Shown piece by piece: positions 1 to 8,828 of a stretch of 64,000 nt of DNA. Each line of letters begins with the position of its first letter. The stretch's first letter is position 1. The notes beneath the pieces were generated by a model, which was not told where the DNA came from, did no database searches, and saw only the letters and a list, made by a program, of their open reading frames with translations. Source of the DNA: a bacterium. GTDB lineage: Bacteria > Actinomycetota > Acidimicrobiia > Spongiisociales > ZC4RG35. The stretch covers positions 1 through 64,000 of the forward strand of contig JAPPLW010000050.1 of assembly GCA_028819345.1 (NCBI GenBank), in the 5' to 3' direction. Position numbers and translations under genes: made by a program.

Positions 1-771
1 ACCCATCACCCGACTTGTAACCCACCTCTGTGGGAAGGACACCTAGAGGCAAAGGTAGGGGAGAGGTCAGGACGCAAGGGGTCGGGGGGAGGTGCGAGAT
101 CCCATCAAGGAGGTACCAAGTGCACTCGAACTCCGCCGCAGGAGCGGAGTGGCTCTTGGCATGGTTCTCTTGACGGCGTTTTGGCTGTGGGACACCTCGA
201 CCACACGTTTGCACTAAAGGTGTGCCCACACCCGATTTCGCGTGGGCAGCCACCACCAACCCGCTACTGCGCGGGCTGACATGAGGAGGGTTCGGGCAAG
301 CGTTCGTTTTTTCCTTAGCAGGACTCTCCCGAGAAATCGCCGTCGGCGAACGGCTGCGAACGCTTGCCATTGTTGGGTAGGTGTTTCCCCAGGTCAAACC
401 CCAAACGAACGCTTTGCGAACGCTTAAACGAACGTTTCACGAACGCTCCTTTTCGAATGTCTTCCATAGCGGAGGACACGCCACCACTGCAAACGGTCAA
501 TGTCCATCATCGGTGACGGCAACAGCGACCCAACAGCAAGAAGTCCGGGTGGGCCTTCAACCCTTCTCCTAAGCGACTGCCAGCAAATAGCCGACACCAT
601 CCGCAGAATCTCATTAGCCCGCCCGCAACTCACGGTTCTCACGACGCAACACCTTGCAGCTCCGCCAGTTGATCAGTGGTCAGACCCGACCGAACACCCT
701 TGATTTCTCTCTTAGCCGGTGTGCAGAGGGGTTGGTCTTTGGACGGTTCTGCCTATGACGGCCGTGTCGGA
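1..771. other. Non-coding stretch at the window start
   Basis: I see no convincing gene here. The ORFs in the track (about 60 residues, Arg/Pro-rich, no domain) look like chance high-GC reading frames. The stretch lies downstream of the restriction-modification gene on the minus strand. It contains a short inverted repeat (GGTGTG-CC-CACACC near 219-232) and, more strikingly, the cluster of CGAACG repeats annotated separately. A short hydrophobic frame near 168-225 resembles part of a signal peptide but stops after about 18 codons. The stretch could be the edge of an accessory island. Confidence 0.6.
295..448. repeat. Cluster of CGAACGCTT repeats with a 12-bp inverted repeat
   Basis: GGCAAGCGTTCG at 295-306 is the exact reverse complement of CGAACGCTTGCC at 357-368. 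CGAACGCTT recurs directly at 357-365, 406-414 and 417-425. Variants occur at 347-355 (CGAACGGCT), 429-437 (CGAACGTTT) and 440-448 (CGAACGCTC). The GAACG cores at 407, 418, 430 and 441 are spaced 11, 12 and 11 bp, close to one helical turn, which suggests a protein-binding array. A 10-bp copy (AACGCTTGCC) lies at 6029-6038, immediately upstream of the restriction-modification start codon. The binding protein and the function are unknown. Confidence 0.6.
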
Positions 772-1596
772 TTATGCCTTCCACTGCCCATAGGCGACTC
801 CCCTGACGTGCGGTTCGCGTGCGAGCATCTTCCCCAGTTCTGCGATTCTCTTGATGTTCCAACCCAAGGCGGCGCAAACGGCGGTGTCCCAGCGGCGACG
901 GACATCGGTGTAGCCGTCGCGGAACTGCGGAACCACCACACTGCGGGTAGCTTCCCAGTATTCGGCGAGGGTGGCGCGGATGCGCGGGTTGTCAAGGTCG
1001 GGGATGGGCACTTCACGCCAGGTAGCTGGGTTGTAGAACGGGAAGCTCAGCTTCTTGCCCGGGTGTCGCAGGATCAGTAGCCGGCCTGGGGTGGAGTTGA
1101 GGAACACGGCGGCGGCTTTCGCCTGCTCCGCATTCAGTCCCGTGACTGGCATCCAGCCCTGCCCGACGTACCGTTCGTCGGACGCGACCGCGGTGAGCCT
1201 GGCGGTCGAAGGGTCTTGTCCCATCGACACGAGCAGATGCCCGGCCTTCTCCAGGATCGGCGGAACGCCCGGCTTTTTCCATTCCCAGTACTCATCGGGG
1301 GCGGCTTCGATGCGCTGCTGCCCGTCCGCGCCTTTGGACGCCAGGATCGGGAAGGCTTGGCCGCTGGTGCTCCGCTTGCTGTAGTCGCCGCGCATGGCCT
1401 GTCCGGTGGCTGTCACTGTGACCTGCCCTCGACTGTTGGGCCTGCCGTCTTGCGGTATTCGGTGTAAAGCGTCTGTAGCGTCGCGGTGCACAGCTAGACC
1501 GTCGCTCTGCGGTATCCGACGCTGAGCGTCGGGCCCGTTTTGTGCACTTCTCTCTCGTGAGCCCCAGAAGATGACAGGGGCATCAGTGCCTTGTGC
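772..1596 (-). pseudogene. C-terminal (target-recognition) part of the type ISP-like enzyme, cut off by frameshifts
   Basis: This stretch is open in the same frame as the large upstream gene and directly follows its stop at 1597-1599. It carries about 270 codons, including a TDAPVIFWGS segment just after the stop and a C-terminal part with FLNSTPGRLLIL and FPFYNPATWREVPIPDL, which resembles the specificity region that ends large restriction-modification polypeptides. The track lists only 772-1491 because it begins at an internal start codon. The ~70 bp just before it read better in a second frame, so I infer two compensating one-base shifts, near 1667 and near 1600. With both repaired, the gene would run 6027 to 772 as about 1,750 residues. 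Alternatives are an assembly error, phase variation or true decay. An independent restart is unlikely because no ribosome binding site is evident. Confidence 0.6.
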
Positions 1597-4500
1597 TCAA
1601 CGAACCGTGCGGCTGCATCCGCGAGTTCCGGCGACCGCCACACCGCAGAGGTCCAGTCGCCAGCTTGGAATGCGTTCGGCGGGCCATTGGGAGACTTCAC
1701 CCCATCCGTCGGGTAGCAGCCCTCTCTCGCAGCCGTCGAGCCCGACGAAGAGCTGATCTGTTTCGGCTTCGTCGGCGGGTAGCCTGTCGAGAGAGATGAT
1801 CCGGGTCGGGGGGGGGGCGTCAAAGGTATGTCGCCGCAGCACGACGACGCTCTCGTTGATGTTGGTGTTCTGGGAGAGATTGATGTTCCCAGTCTGATGG
1901 CAGGTGAGGATCGTGTGGATGTGAAACCGGGCGGTGAGCTCCAAACGTTCGGGCAGGCCGGACGGGTTGGTGAGCGCCGTTGTCGGTATCACCGTTGCGA
2001 ACACACCGTCCTGGCGTTTCAGGCAAAGGTCGGCTAGGGCCGCGAACCGCGGCCCTAGCGAGTTCTTGTCCAGGAACTCGCTAAGGCGAGGATCGGCACT
2101 ATGGAGGAACCCTTCCAAAGTGTCCATCCGGCGGCGGAGGGCCTGCTGGACTGGTTTAGGGAACTTTTCGCCCATCTTCGCGCGGTTGGTGAACGGCGGG
2201 TTCATGATCACGATGCGGGCATCGCGGGCAGCTTCGGTGGCGTCGTCCATTTCGGGACCCACCAACCCCCTGTCGGGTTCGGCGCCGGTCCTGATTGTGG
2301 TGGAGGTAGCGGCATCGTCAAATAGGCGACCCGCGTTCACGATGTCCTGGCGGCCGAAAAGTTCGGGTGTTCCCGCCGCGACAGACCCATCGGGTTGGGG
2401 ACCGTAGGGCATCAGGTGAAGTCCCATTTGGCGGTATTTCACGTCGGTGTTGCCCGCCATGAGTTGTGTGGCCGCCAGTTGAAGCGACACGGGGTTGATG
2501 TCGAGCCCTTTCAGTGTCTCTTCAACGGCGACTTTCTGCAGGCTCGCGAGGCGGTCCGGCCCGGCGCCTCGTGCCGTGGCGCGGCGTTTCATCTCGGTCA
2601 TAACCGCGGTGAGCAATGTTCCCGATCCGCATGCCAGGTCGACGGTTTTGTGGTCGTGCCAAACGTCCGGGTGGGTCCAGTCCAACGTGTTGTGGGGGTC
2701 AACCGCGTAGAGCGCGAGCCTCGCGGTGATGTCCGCCGCGACCGGGCGGGTGAAGAACGCCCCGTCGGAGGACTGGTCGCCCATCACTTTGTTGAATAGT
2801 GCACCGGCGTGGTCGGTGCCCATGTCGGCGTAGATCTCCGCGATCTGCTCGGCTTCGGCGGCGAGGTGACGCAACGCCCGGCGGAGTCCCCCGAGGCGCC
2901 CGGTCCGCCGCGCCGTGGACAGAGCCAGTTCCGCCGGTTCGATGACGGGCAGGAAATCCTGTCTGGTTATAGCGTTCCACGAGTCACGGAGTCCCTCTTC
3001 AGGTTCGGTGGAGGTCTTGACTTCCGCGAGGGAGTCGATGCCTCTGCGCCCGAGCCACCCGCCGGCGTGGACGCGCTGGTGCAGCATCGCGGCGTTCATC
3101 CACAGCAACGCAGCGATGGTTGAACCGTCGGCTCGGGGCTTGCCCTGCTTGGGCACAGACAGGTTGTCGAGACCAAAGTGGGTGTCCAACGCGGCGGCGA
3201 GGGCCCCTTCGTCGTGAAGGTACCGCGCCGCTTCGGTGACAGCGGCATCCAACAGGTTTAGATCTCGCTGTACTTTGTTGCCTGTGAGACCGGATTTCGT
3301 GAGGAGGTTCATCGCGATGCCGTTACCCATCCTTTCGGACAGGTCGACCAGCACCCCTTGAATATGGGCCTCGAAAGCGGCTAGTTTTGCCGCCCGGCGT
3401 TCCTCCCGTATCCGTTCCCGTTCCTCCTGCGTGCGTTTCCGTTCCTCCGGATCGGGTAATGGCCACCCGCGTTCTCCTTGGGCGACTTGGCGGGCGCGTC
3501 GTCTGGTCCCAGCCGGATTGACCCGCCCCAGCGGCCCAGTTCGGGTGGTCCGGCGGCGGGCTACTGTGTCCGCACGGGTCACTGTGGTGCCGTCGGATCT
3601 TTCGGCGTGGACGATCAGCGAGGTTGGTTCGTCCCCAGGGTCGGCCCACAGGCCTTCGTTGAACTGTTCTGTGTTGGGGTAGTCCAACAAGGGTCGCCCC
3701 TCGGCCCCCGCGAGTCGGGCGATGTCCTCGGCGTCGTCGATGCTGTTGCTGGTCACGACCGCGTATTCCAGACGGGTCCGGTCTTGCCTGCCGATCGCCA
3801 CAACGGTTTTCAACACCAGGTCCAGCGCGGGTGGTTCATCCGGTGGTAGTTGGATGGTCAACATTTCCGGTAGGGCGTCCTCGATGCGTTTGTCGTGGGC
3901 ACGTAACGCTTGGAGAATGTCTCCCAGTTCACGCCAGCCCTCGTGTTTGTCGCTCACTGCGAGGTGATGTTCGGCGTCAACACCGGGGGGAATAACGACC
4001 GGCACGACGATATACCCAATGGTTTTCCCAGCCGCTCGGCGCATCGCCCGTCCGACGGCCTGCACAACATCGATCGGTGACTTCCGCGGTTCGAGGAACG
4101 CAACCGCGGATAGCGACGGAGAGTCGGTTCCCTCCCCGAAAATCCCGACATTCAGCACACTGTGCGGTTTGTCGTCTTCGGCGATGGCGAGTCTGCGTTT
4201 CGCTTCGTCGCGTTTGGCCATCGGGGATGAAGCGTCCAGATGTTCCAACGTGTAAGTCGGGGCGGGTTCCCCGACTTGTTTAGCTACCCATTTCCGAACC
4301 GGGTCGGATTGCAGCACAGTGGTCATCGTTTGGCTGCGGGCGATGGTGTTCAAGAACCCGATGCAGGACCGCAGCGGCACCCGGTCGCCCTCGGGAGCCA
4401 GCGCGCCGCCGCCCATCACCAGAGCGAACGCCATCCCTTTCAGGTAGTCCCCGGTGCTGGGCAGCCTCGTGGCGGTACGAACGGACCGTGAACCCGTTTC

Positions 4501-6027
4501 GGCATCGAGCGCTGCCTGCTCGTCGGCTTCTTTGACCAGCGCGTTGGCGATGCTGGTAGCTTCCTGCCCGCCCACGGCCATAGCGATAATCCGATAGTCC
4601 GACAGCCACCCGTTCCGGACCGCGTCAATGTAGGAACGGCGGTACAGCTCCACCCCGAACGTTTCTTGGTCGTCCATGTCACGAATCACGAACTCGGGTT
4701 TGCGACGGACGGTCTGCATCGCGGGGTTGTCCCCATAGATTCGGGGTGTGGCCGTCTGATACACACGGTACGACGCGGGGAAAGCGTCCCGGTCGTGGCA
4801 CAAGGTGAACTCCCGCAGCCTCTCTTCGGCCCCCGCGGGGCGTCTGCGTCGTCTGACCCCCGCGGTGCGATGCGCCTCGTCGCAGATCAGCACCTTGAAC
4901 CCGTCGGCGGCGTCAGCCAGTCTCACTCCCTCCGCGACGCGCGACGCCGACTGGTAAGTCCCAAAAATCACGCTCACCGACCCCCCGACGGGACCGTCAC
5001 GCCGTTGCCGTATCCACTCGGCAATCAGCCCGGGGTCTGTGGTGACCGGGCAACCCTTGATTTCCTCGGTGGTCGCCAACCCCCTGTCAAGGGTGGCGTC
5101 ATCGCTGTTGGCAACTTTCTCGTCGTCGATGGCTACACCCTTATCGGAACACACAGCCAGCATCCTCATCGGAACCGTGGTGTGCCGAAGGAACTCGCGT
5201 CGTATCTGCGCCACCAGGGCTATTGACGGGCACAACACCACCGACAGTTCACCGGGATAGGTCAATTCCTCTGTGATCCTTAAAGCGATGCGTGTCTTGC
5301 CCGTGCCGCAGGGGAGAACTATCCGACCTCTCGCTTCGCCCCGTGGGATGTTGTTCTCGTCGGCCTGTTCGTTGGCGCGGAGGCGTTTCACAGCCGTTTG
5401 GACCGCTTCTCGTTGCATACACGACCGTGTCTGGACAGGACGCCCCTCGCCAGCGATACCGGCCTGGCAATGAGGACACGGATCGTGTTCGCTGTCCGCC
5501 GCCACCGCGGCCCGTTGCGACTCGACAGCCTGGGCAACATTCACCACCTTCACCGGAGCGCCAGACATCCTGACCTTGCCGGGAGAATACCCACCCAGCG
5601 GAACCGCGCCGTTGACCACCAGCCACCGCTCTTGCCAAACAACGCGGTTCGCCGCGGCAGCCAAAAACTTGTTCATCTCGCTAGATTTGACCCGCTTGCC
5701 CTCACCCCACGGGTCCAGTTGCCGGGCCTTGACCTGAATAGCGATCCATCCCTTATCGTCGCGGCGGCGAGCCACGAGGTCAATCCCCACATCGACAGCA
5801 GGAGTGCCCTCCGGCATCACCCTATCGCGGTCGGGCCAGTCCTCCCAACGCCAGCATCCGTCCACGTTCCACTCCCGGACATGCGGCGCCACATCCTCGG
5901 TCAGGTCTTCCAACCAGCGGCCATCGGTCACCTGCTGCGCGTGCTCTTTGAGCTTGGCCAGCGCGTCATCCATAACAGAAACAGTGTCAGCCGCTACCGT
6001 TTCAGAGTCGAACTTAAGAGGTGCCAA
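1597..6027 (-). CDS. Type ISP-like restriction-modification polypeptide (nuclease, helicase, methyltransferase), truncated
   Basis: This 1,476-residue protein combines the activities expected of single-polypeptide type ISP restriction enzymes such as LlaGI and LlaBIII. An Mrr-like nuclease lies at the N-terminus (GIDLVA about residue 81, QVK at 98-100). A superfamily 2 helicase follows, with Walker A GTGKT at 241-245, DEAH at 383-386 and a VGRAMRR motif VI. Next is an adenine-N6 methyltransferase with DLACGSGTLL at 1130-1139 and NPPF at 1276-1279. A CPHC pair near 184-187 could bind zinc. The frame closes just after the methylase, before a complete recognition domain, and the missing part continues downstream in the same frame (772-1596). 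The start is TTG (M-A-P-L-K-F). It is divergent from the toxin-antitoxin pair across 72 bp, so both may share regulation. Such enzymes translocate and cleave unmodified phage DNA. Activity here is doubtful unless the frameshifts are artefacts. Confidence 0.8.
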   Translation of the reverse strand: MAPLKFDSETVAADTVSVMDDALAKLKEHAQQVTDGRWLEDLTEDVAPHVREWNVDGCWRWEDWPDRDRVMPEGTPAVDVGIDLVARRRDDKGWIAIQVKARQLDPWGEGKRVKSSEMNKFLAAAANRVVWQERWLVVNGAVPLGGYSPGKVRMSGAPVKVVNVAQAVESQRAAVAADSEHDPCPHCQAGIAGEGRPVQTRSCMQREAVQTAVKRLRANEQADENNIPRGEARGRIVLPCGTGKTRIALRITEELTYPGELSVVLCPSIALVAQIRREFLRHTTVPMRMLAVCSDKGVAIDDEKVANSDDATLDRGLATTEEIKGCPVTTDPGLIAEWIRQRRDGPVGGSVSVIFGTYQSASRVAEGVRLADAADGFKVLICDEAHRTAGVRRRRRPAGAEERLREFTLCHDRDAFPASYRVYQTATPRIYGDNPAMQTVRRKPEFVIRDMDDQETFGVELYRRSYIDAVRNGWLSDYRIIAMAVGGQEATSIANALVKEADEQAALDAETGSRSVRTATRLPSTGDYLKGMAFALVMGGGALAPEGDRVPLRSCIGFLNTIARSQTMTTVLQSDPVRKWVAKQVGEPAPTYTLEHLDASSPMAKRDEAKRRLAIAEDDKPHSVLNVGIFGEGTDSPSLSAVAFLEPRKSPIDVVQAVGRAMRRAAGKTIGYIVVPVVIPPGVDAEHHLAVSDKHEGWRELGDILQALRAHDKRIEDALPEMLTIQLPPDEPPALDLVLKTVVAIGRQDRTRLEYAVVTSNSIDDAEDIARLAGAEGRPLLDYPNTEQFNEGLWADPGDEPTSLIVHAERSDGTTVTRADTVARRRTTRTGPLGRVNPAGTRRRARQVAQGERGWPLPDPEERKRTQEERERIREERRAAKLAAFEAHIQGVLVDLSERMGNGIAMNLLTKSGLTGNKVQRDLNLLDAAVTEAARYLHDEGALAAALDTHFGLDNLSVPKQGKPRADGSTIAALLWMNAAMLHQRVHAGGWLGRRGIDSLAEVKTSTEPEEGLRDSWNAITRQDFLPVIEPAELALSTARRTGRLGGLRRALRHLAAEAEQIAEIYADMGTDHAGALFNKVMGDQSSDGAFFTRPVAADITARLALYAVDPHNTLDWTHPDVWHDHKTVDLACGSGTLLTAVMTEMKRRATARGAGPDRLASLQKVAVEETLKGLDINPVSLQLAATQLMAGNTDVKYRQMGLHLMPYGPQPDGSVAAGTPELFGRQDIVNAGRLFDDAATSTTIRTGAEPDRGLVGPEMDDATEAARDARIVIMNPPFTNRAKMGEKFPKPVQQALRRRMDTLEGFLHSADPRLSEFLDKNSLGPRFAALADLCLKRQDGVFATVIPTTALTNPSGLPERLELTARFHIHTILTCHQTGNINLSQNTNINESVVVLRRHTFDAPPPTRIISLDRLPADEAETDQLFVGLDGCERGLLPDGWGEVSQWPAERIPSWRLDLCGVAVAGTRGCSRTVR

Positions 6028-6063
6028 AACGCTTGCCTATGACCAGGACAGGGGTAGGATGTA

Positions 6064-6073
6064 AGTGTACACT
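6064..6073. promoter_or_regulatory. Palindrome AGTGTACACT, candidate operator
   Basis: A perfect 10-bp palindrome sits 26 bp before the small partner gene of the Doc toxin and 36 bp from the start of the divergent restriction-modification gene. Type II antitoxins usually autoregulate through palindromes in this position, so it is a reasonable operator candidate. Nothing in the sequence proves binding. Confidence 0.35.
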
Positions 6074-6099
6074 CCCTATCACCGACCAGCGAGAATGCC

Positions 6100-6273
6100 A
6101 TGGACGACAATCTGATTCCCAACGGAAGGACGCCGGAGGAGGAGCGGCGGTACCGAGTGGAGAACCGCTTGCGGCTGCGGGAAGAACCTCTGACCAAAGA
6201 GGAGCGGCGGGACGCTATCGGCATGATATTCGACAGAGACAGGGATTTACTCCAGATCCTCGCGGACGCCTGA
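6100..6273 (+). CDS. Putative small antitoxin upstream of Doc toxin
   Basis: This is a 57-residue ORF too short for the track, starting ATG-GAC-GAC and ending TGA at 6271-6273. The product is highly charged (runs such as EEERRYR and KEERRD) and predicted mostly helical. It ends 22 bp before a Doc-type toxin gene, the arrangement expected of an antitoxin. I do not recognise a Phd, AbrB or RHH DNA-binding domain, so it may belong to an uncharacterised antitoxin family or neutralise the toxin without binding DNA. The C-terminal half (FDRDRDLLQILADA) could form the helix that covers a Fic active site, by analogy with Phd-Doc; that is inference. No strong ribosome binding site is visible. Confidence 0.55.
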   Translation: MDDNLIPNGRTPEEERRYRVENRLRLREEPLTKEERRDAIGMIFDRDRDLLQILADA

Positions 6274-6295
6274 TCCCGCTCTAATAGGTGAGGAT

Positions 6296-6694
6296 ATGGA
6301 GGGAGAGGAACCGATCTGGATCCCTATCGAGGATGTCTTGGATATCCATGAACGGGCTATAGAGTTGCATGGCGGCCGCTTCGGGTTGCGCAGCGAGGGA
6401 CTCCTGGAACAGGCGATCTTTAGGCCAAGGCACATCAGGTTCTACGAGGACACGAACGACATTGCTCGGCTGACGGCGTGCTATGCGGCGAGCGTTGTAC
6501 AAATCCATCCTTTCTTTGACGGGAACAAGCGCACCGGGTGGGGAACGGCCAATCTCTTCGCAATACTCAATGGATGGGTCTTGGCCTGCGACACAGACGT
6601 AGCGGCCTGGATGATGCTGGGTTACGCATCCCACCAATTGGACGAGGAGCAGTTGACGGACCTGGTGGGGAAGCACCTCCACTATCTGGTATAG
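6296..6694 (+). CDS. doc: Doc-type toxin, Fic/Doc family
   Basis: The 132-residue protein contains the Fic motif HPFFDGNKRTGW about two thirds along, matching HxFx(D/N)GNxR. Doc proteins of phage P1 type are about this size and lack the extra domains of larger Fic enzymes. Doc phosphorylates elongation factor EF-Tu and so stops translation; other Fic proteins transfer AMP. The glycine and lysine pattern (DGNKR) fits the Doc group. The gene follows a small charged ORF that is the likely antitoxin. The pair adjoins a restriction-modification gene, a common grouping in defence or mobile islands. The start ATG at 6296 leads directly into a conserved-looking N-terminus (WIPIEDVLDIHERAI). Confidence 0.85.
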   Translation: MEGEEPIWIPIEDVLDIHERAIELHGGRFGLRSEGLLEQAIFRPRHIRFYEDTNDIARLTACYAASVVQIHPFFDGNKRTGWGTANLFAILNGWVLACDTDVAAWMMLGYASHQLDEEQLTDLVGKHLHYLV

Positions 6695-7006
6695 AGCCTC
6701 AACATGGCGGGACAGACCAGAATGAGAGGCTTCAGGGACGGACCCGTGGTTGGTGGGGGTGGACGAAGTCATCTCGGACCATCTGCGACTCCTTGCCGCC
6801 TCCCCGGAGACTATTTGCTCTGGGATGCCCCTATATTGGCGAACAGGCCGCTCAACCGATGTAATCTCCCTTGTAGACGATCGGGATCGTGTGAGCGGTT
6901 ACCCAAAACACACTGTGGGATAAGTTGGTAAAACCCTTTGTCTAGCTGGGTATTCTAAATCCCATCGTCTCCACGCCCCCTAAAGAACCCGAGAGGAGCA
7001 CACGAG
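6695..7006. other. Intergenic region before thiolase
   Basis: About 310 bp between the Doc toxin and the thiolase contain no ORF I can support. It is more AT-rich towards the right end and ends with TATTCT and a purine-rich stretch before the thiolase start, so it may carry the thiolase promoter, but no convincing -35/-10 pair at standard spacing is visible. It marks the change from accessory to core genes. Confidence 0.4.
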
Positions 7007-8182
7007 ATGAATTCGGCTGTAATCGTAGATGCGGTCCGCACCCCGGCCGGTAGGCGCAAGGGAAAGCTGTCCGGGATCCACGCGGTTGACCTGGCGGCCA
7101 TTCCCCTCGCTGCCCTCATGGAACGCAACGATCTGGATCCTGGCATGGTGGAGGACGTGATCAGCGGCTGCGTCAGCCAGACCGGCGAGCAGGGGTTGAA
7201 CATAGCCCGCAACTCGGCGTTGGCCGCCGGGTTCCCCGAAGACGTGGTGGGAGTGACCATCGACCGGCAATGTGGATCGTCCCAGCAGGCAGCGCATTTC
7301 GCAGCCCAGGGCGTCATGGCCGGCGCCTACGAGGTGGCGATCGCCGCGGGGGTGGAGTCGATGACCCGGGTGCCGATGGGAGTTACAGCCGAACTGGGGC
7401 CGGGGCTTCCCTTCGGGCCCCTGGTGATGGAGCGGTATGCCAACGGCCTGGTCCCCCAGGGAATCTCGGCGGAGTTGGTCGCCGACAAGTGGGGGCTGAG
7501 CCGCGAAGAACTCGATCAGATCTCGCTTCTCTCCCATCAGAGAGCCGCCCGGGCAACCGACGAAGGGCGTTTTGGGACCCAGATCCAGCCGGTGAAAGTC
7601 TCGGTCGGAGGCTCCGACGAGGTGATGAGCGTGGATGAGGGCATACGCCGGACCACCAGCTTGGAGGCGCTTGCCGGGCTTCCTCCCGCCTTCAAAGCTG
7701 ATGGGAAGATAACCGCGGGCAACTCGTCTCAGATCTCCGACGGCTCGGCGGCGGTGCTGATCATGAGCGAGGAGCAGGCCTCCCGCCTCAACCTCGAGCC
7801 CATGGCGAGGTTTGTCTCGTTCGCCTTGGCGGGCGTGGATCCGGTGATGATGCTCACCGGGCCGATTCCCGCCACCACCAAGGTGCTGGAACGCGCCGGC
7901 CTGACCATCGACGACGTCGGGCTTTTCGAGATCAACGAGGCGTTCTCGTCGGTGGTGGGGGCCTGGAGGGCAGAGCACGGAGGCAGTGATGTTGACGGAC
8001 TGTGGGACCGCACCAATGTCAACGGAGGCGCCATCGCCCTCGGTCACCCGCTGGGGGCTTCCGGGGCGAGGCTCCTAACCACCCTGGTCCACGAAATGGT
8101 CAGGACCGACACCCGCTACGGGCTGCTGTCGATGTGCGAGGGCGGCGGGATGGCCAACGCCACCATCATCGAGAAGCTCTGA
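7007..8182 (+). CDS. Thiolase (acetyl-CoA C-acetyltransferase family)
   Basis: This 391-residue protein has the standard thiolase length and all catalytic motifs: the nucleophilic cysteine in DRQCGSS (Cys89), the histidine in GHPLGASG (about His347) and the second cysteine in MCEGGG (about Cys377). Thiolases cleave 3-ketoacyl-CoA with CoA or condense two acetyl-CoA. The sequence cannot decide between degradative and biosynthetic use. ATG at 7007 opens a typical start (NSAVIVDAVRTPAG), preceded by GAGGAGCACACGAG as ribosome binding site. No fadB-like hydratase/dehydrogenase is adjacent, so it is not an obvious beta-oxidation operon. Confidence 0.93.
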   Translation: MNSAVIVDAVRTPAGRRKGKLSGIHAVDLAAIPLAALMERNDLDPGMVEDVISGCVSQTGEQGLNIARNSALAAGFPEDVVGVTIDRQCGSSQQAAHFAAQGVMAGAYEVAIAAGVESMTRVPMGVTAELGPGLPFGPLVMERYANGLVPQGISAELVADKWGLSREELDQISLLSHQRAARATDEGRFGTQIQPVKVSVGGSDEVMSVDEGIRRTTSLEALAGLPPAFKADGKITAGNSSQISDGSAAVLIMSEEQASRLNLEPMARFVSFALAGVDPVMMLTGPIPATTKVLERAGLTIDDVGLFEINEAFSSVVGAWRAEHGGSDVDGLWDRTNVNGGAIALGHPLGASGARLLTTLVHEMVRTDTRYGLLSMCEGGGMANATIIEKL

Positions 8183-8204
8183 CGGGACCGGGCATGGCTC
8201 GGCG

Positions 8205-8465
8205 TTGATCAGCCTGGTCAACCTGGGCATCGCCCTGTTGATCGGGGTGGTGGTGTGGCGGCTGTGCCTATGGTTTCTGCGGGCCCTGGCGGCGGCGCCC
8301 GGCCAGCCGGACCCCGCCTCGGTGGTGGAGGCCTACCAGGACTACCGGTGCACCCTGTGCGGGACCGAACTGACTGTCAGGATCGCCAGCGTTTCGGAGA
8401 CTTCGGCCCCTCGCCACTGCCGCGAGGAGATGGTTGCGGTTTGGAGGCCGGAGACCTCGAGCTAG
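8205..8465 (+). CDS. Small membrane-anchored protein with zinc-ribbon-like tail
   Basis: The 86-residue product begins at TTG, 22 bp after the thiolase. An N-terminal transmembrane helix (residues about 5-28) is followed by a soluble tail with CTLCG and, 23 residues later, APRHC, an arrangement resembling a small zinc ribbon of the FmdB kind. The family is not one I can name. Its position suggests co-transcription with the thiolase. Its last bases overlap the end of the convergent crgA gene by 4 nt. Confidence 0.55.
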   Translation: MISLVNLGIALLIGVVVWRLCLWFLRALAAAPGQPDPASVVEAYQDYRCTLCGTELTVRIASVSETSAPRHCREEMVAVWRPETSS

Positions 8466-8698
8466 CGGTAGCCGGTGGTCATGAGAAACCCGACTGCGAT
8501 CAACGCCAGTCCACCCACCAGCCACAGCTGATCCAAACCCAGCACGAAGCGCAGCAGCACCAGGACCAGGCCCGCACCCATGAGGCCTGCCATGGTGATC
8601 ACATACCAGCGGGGGGAGGGCGCGGCCGCCTTCACCGGGTTGCGGGGAGGGGTGGGCTGGCGGGATCGGGCGCCCTTGCGTTTCTTGGAGACCGGCAT
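8462..8698 (-). CDS. crgA: Cell division protein CrgA
   Basis: I place the start at ATG 8698, giving 78 residues, rather than the longer track ORF. The protein has a basic N-terminal tail (MPVSKKRKGARSRQ), then SPRWYV at the membrane entry and two transmembrane helices (about 31-50 and 56-73) ending MTTGYR. This is the layout of CrgA, an actinobacterial divisome protein that in mycobacteria interacts with FtsZ, FtsQ, FtsI and Wag31. A pabA/trpG-type amidotransferase lies next to it, as in many Actinobacteria, where crgA and trpG sit near the origin. Here the two are divergent with 130 bp between them. Confidence 0.85.
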   Translation of the reverse strand: MPVSKKRKGARSRQPTPPRNPVKAAAPSPRWYVITMAGLMGAGLVLVLLRFVLGLDQLWLVGGLALIAVGFLMTTGYR

Positions 8699-8828
8699 GC
8701 TTCTCTCCGGGAGAATAGCGGATACGGCTCGGCCGGCGCCATCAAGGGACGCGGCGGCCTCTCTTGATAGATCATTCCGGGAGCCACCAGGACACTCGAC
8801 TGGGCGGATCATTAAGCTAATAGCGGTC

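Noticed and set aside
168-225. Short hydrophobic frame resembling a signal peptide (start of a secreted protein)
   Set aside because: It stops after about 18 codons, has no continuation in any frame that I can follow, and no good start context.
1516-1532. Palindrome CCGACGCT-G-AGCGTCGG as a terminator or operator
   Set aside because: It lies inside the C-terminal coding part of the restriction-modification gene with no loop large enough for a good hairpin; likely chance or coding constraint.
6980-8047. 355-residue minus-strand ORF opposite the thiolase
   Set aside because: Shadow; the thiolase frame has all catalytic motifs.
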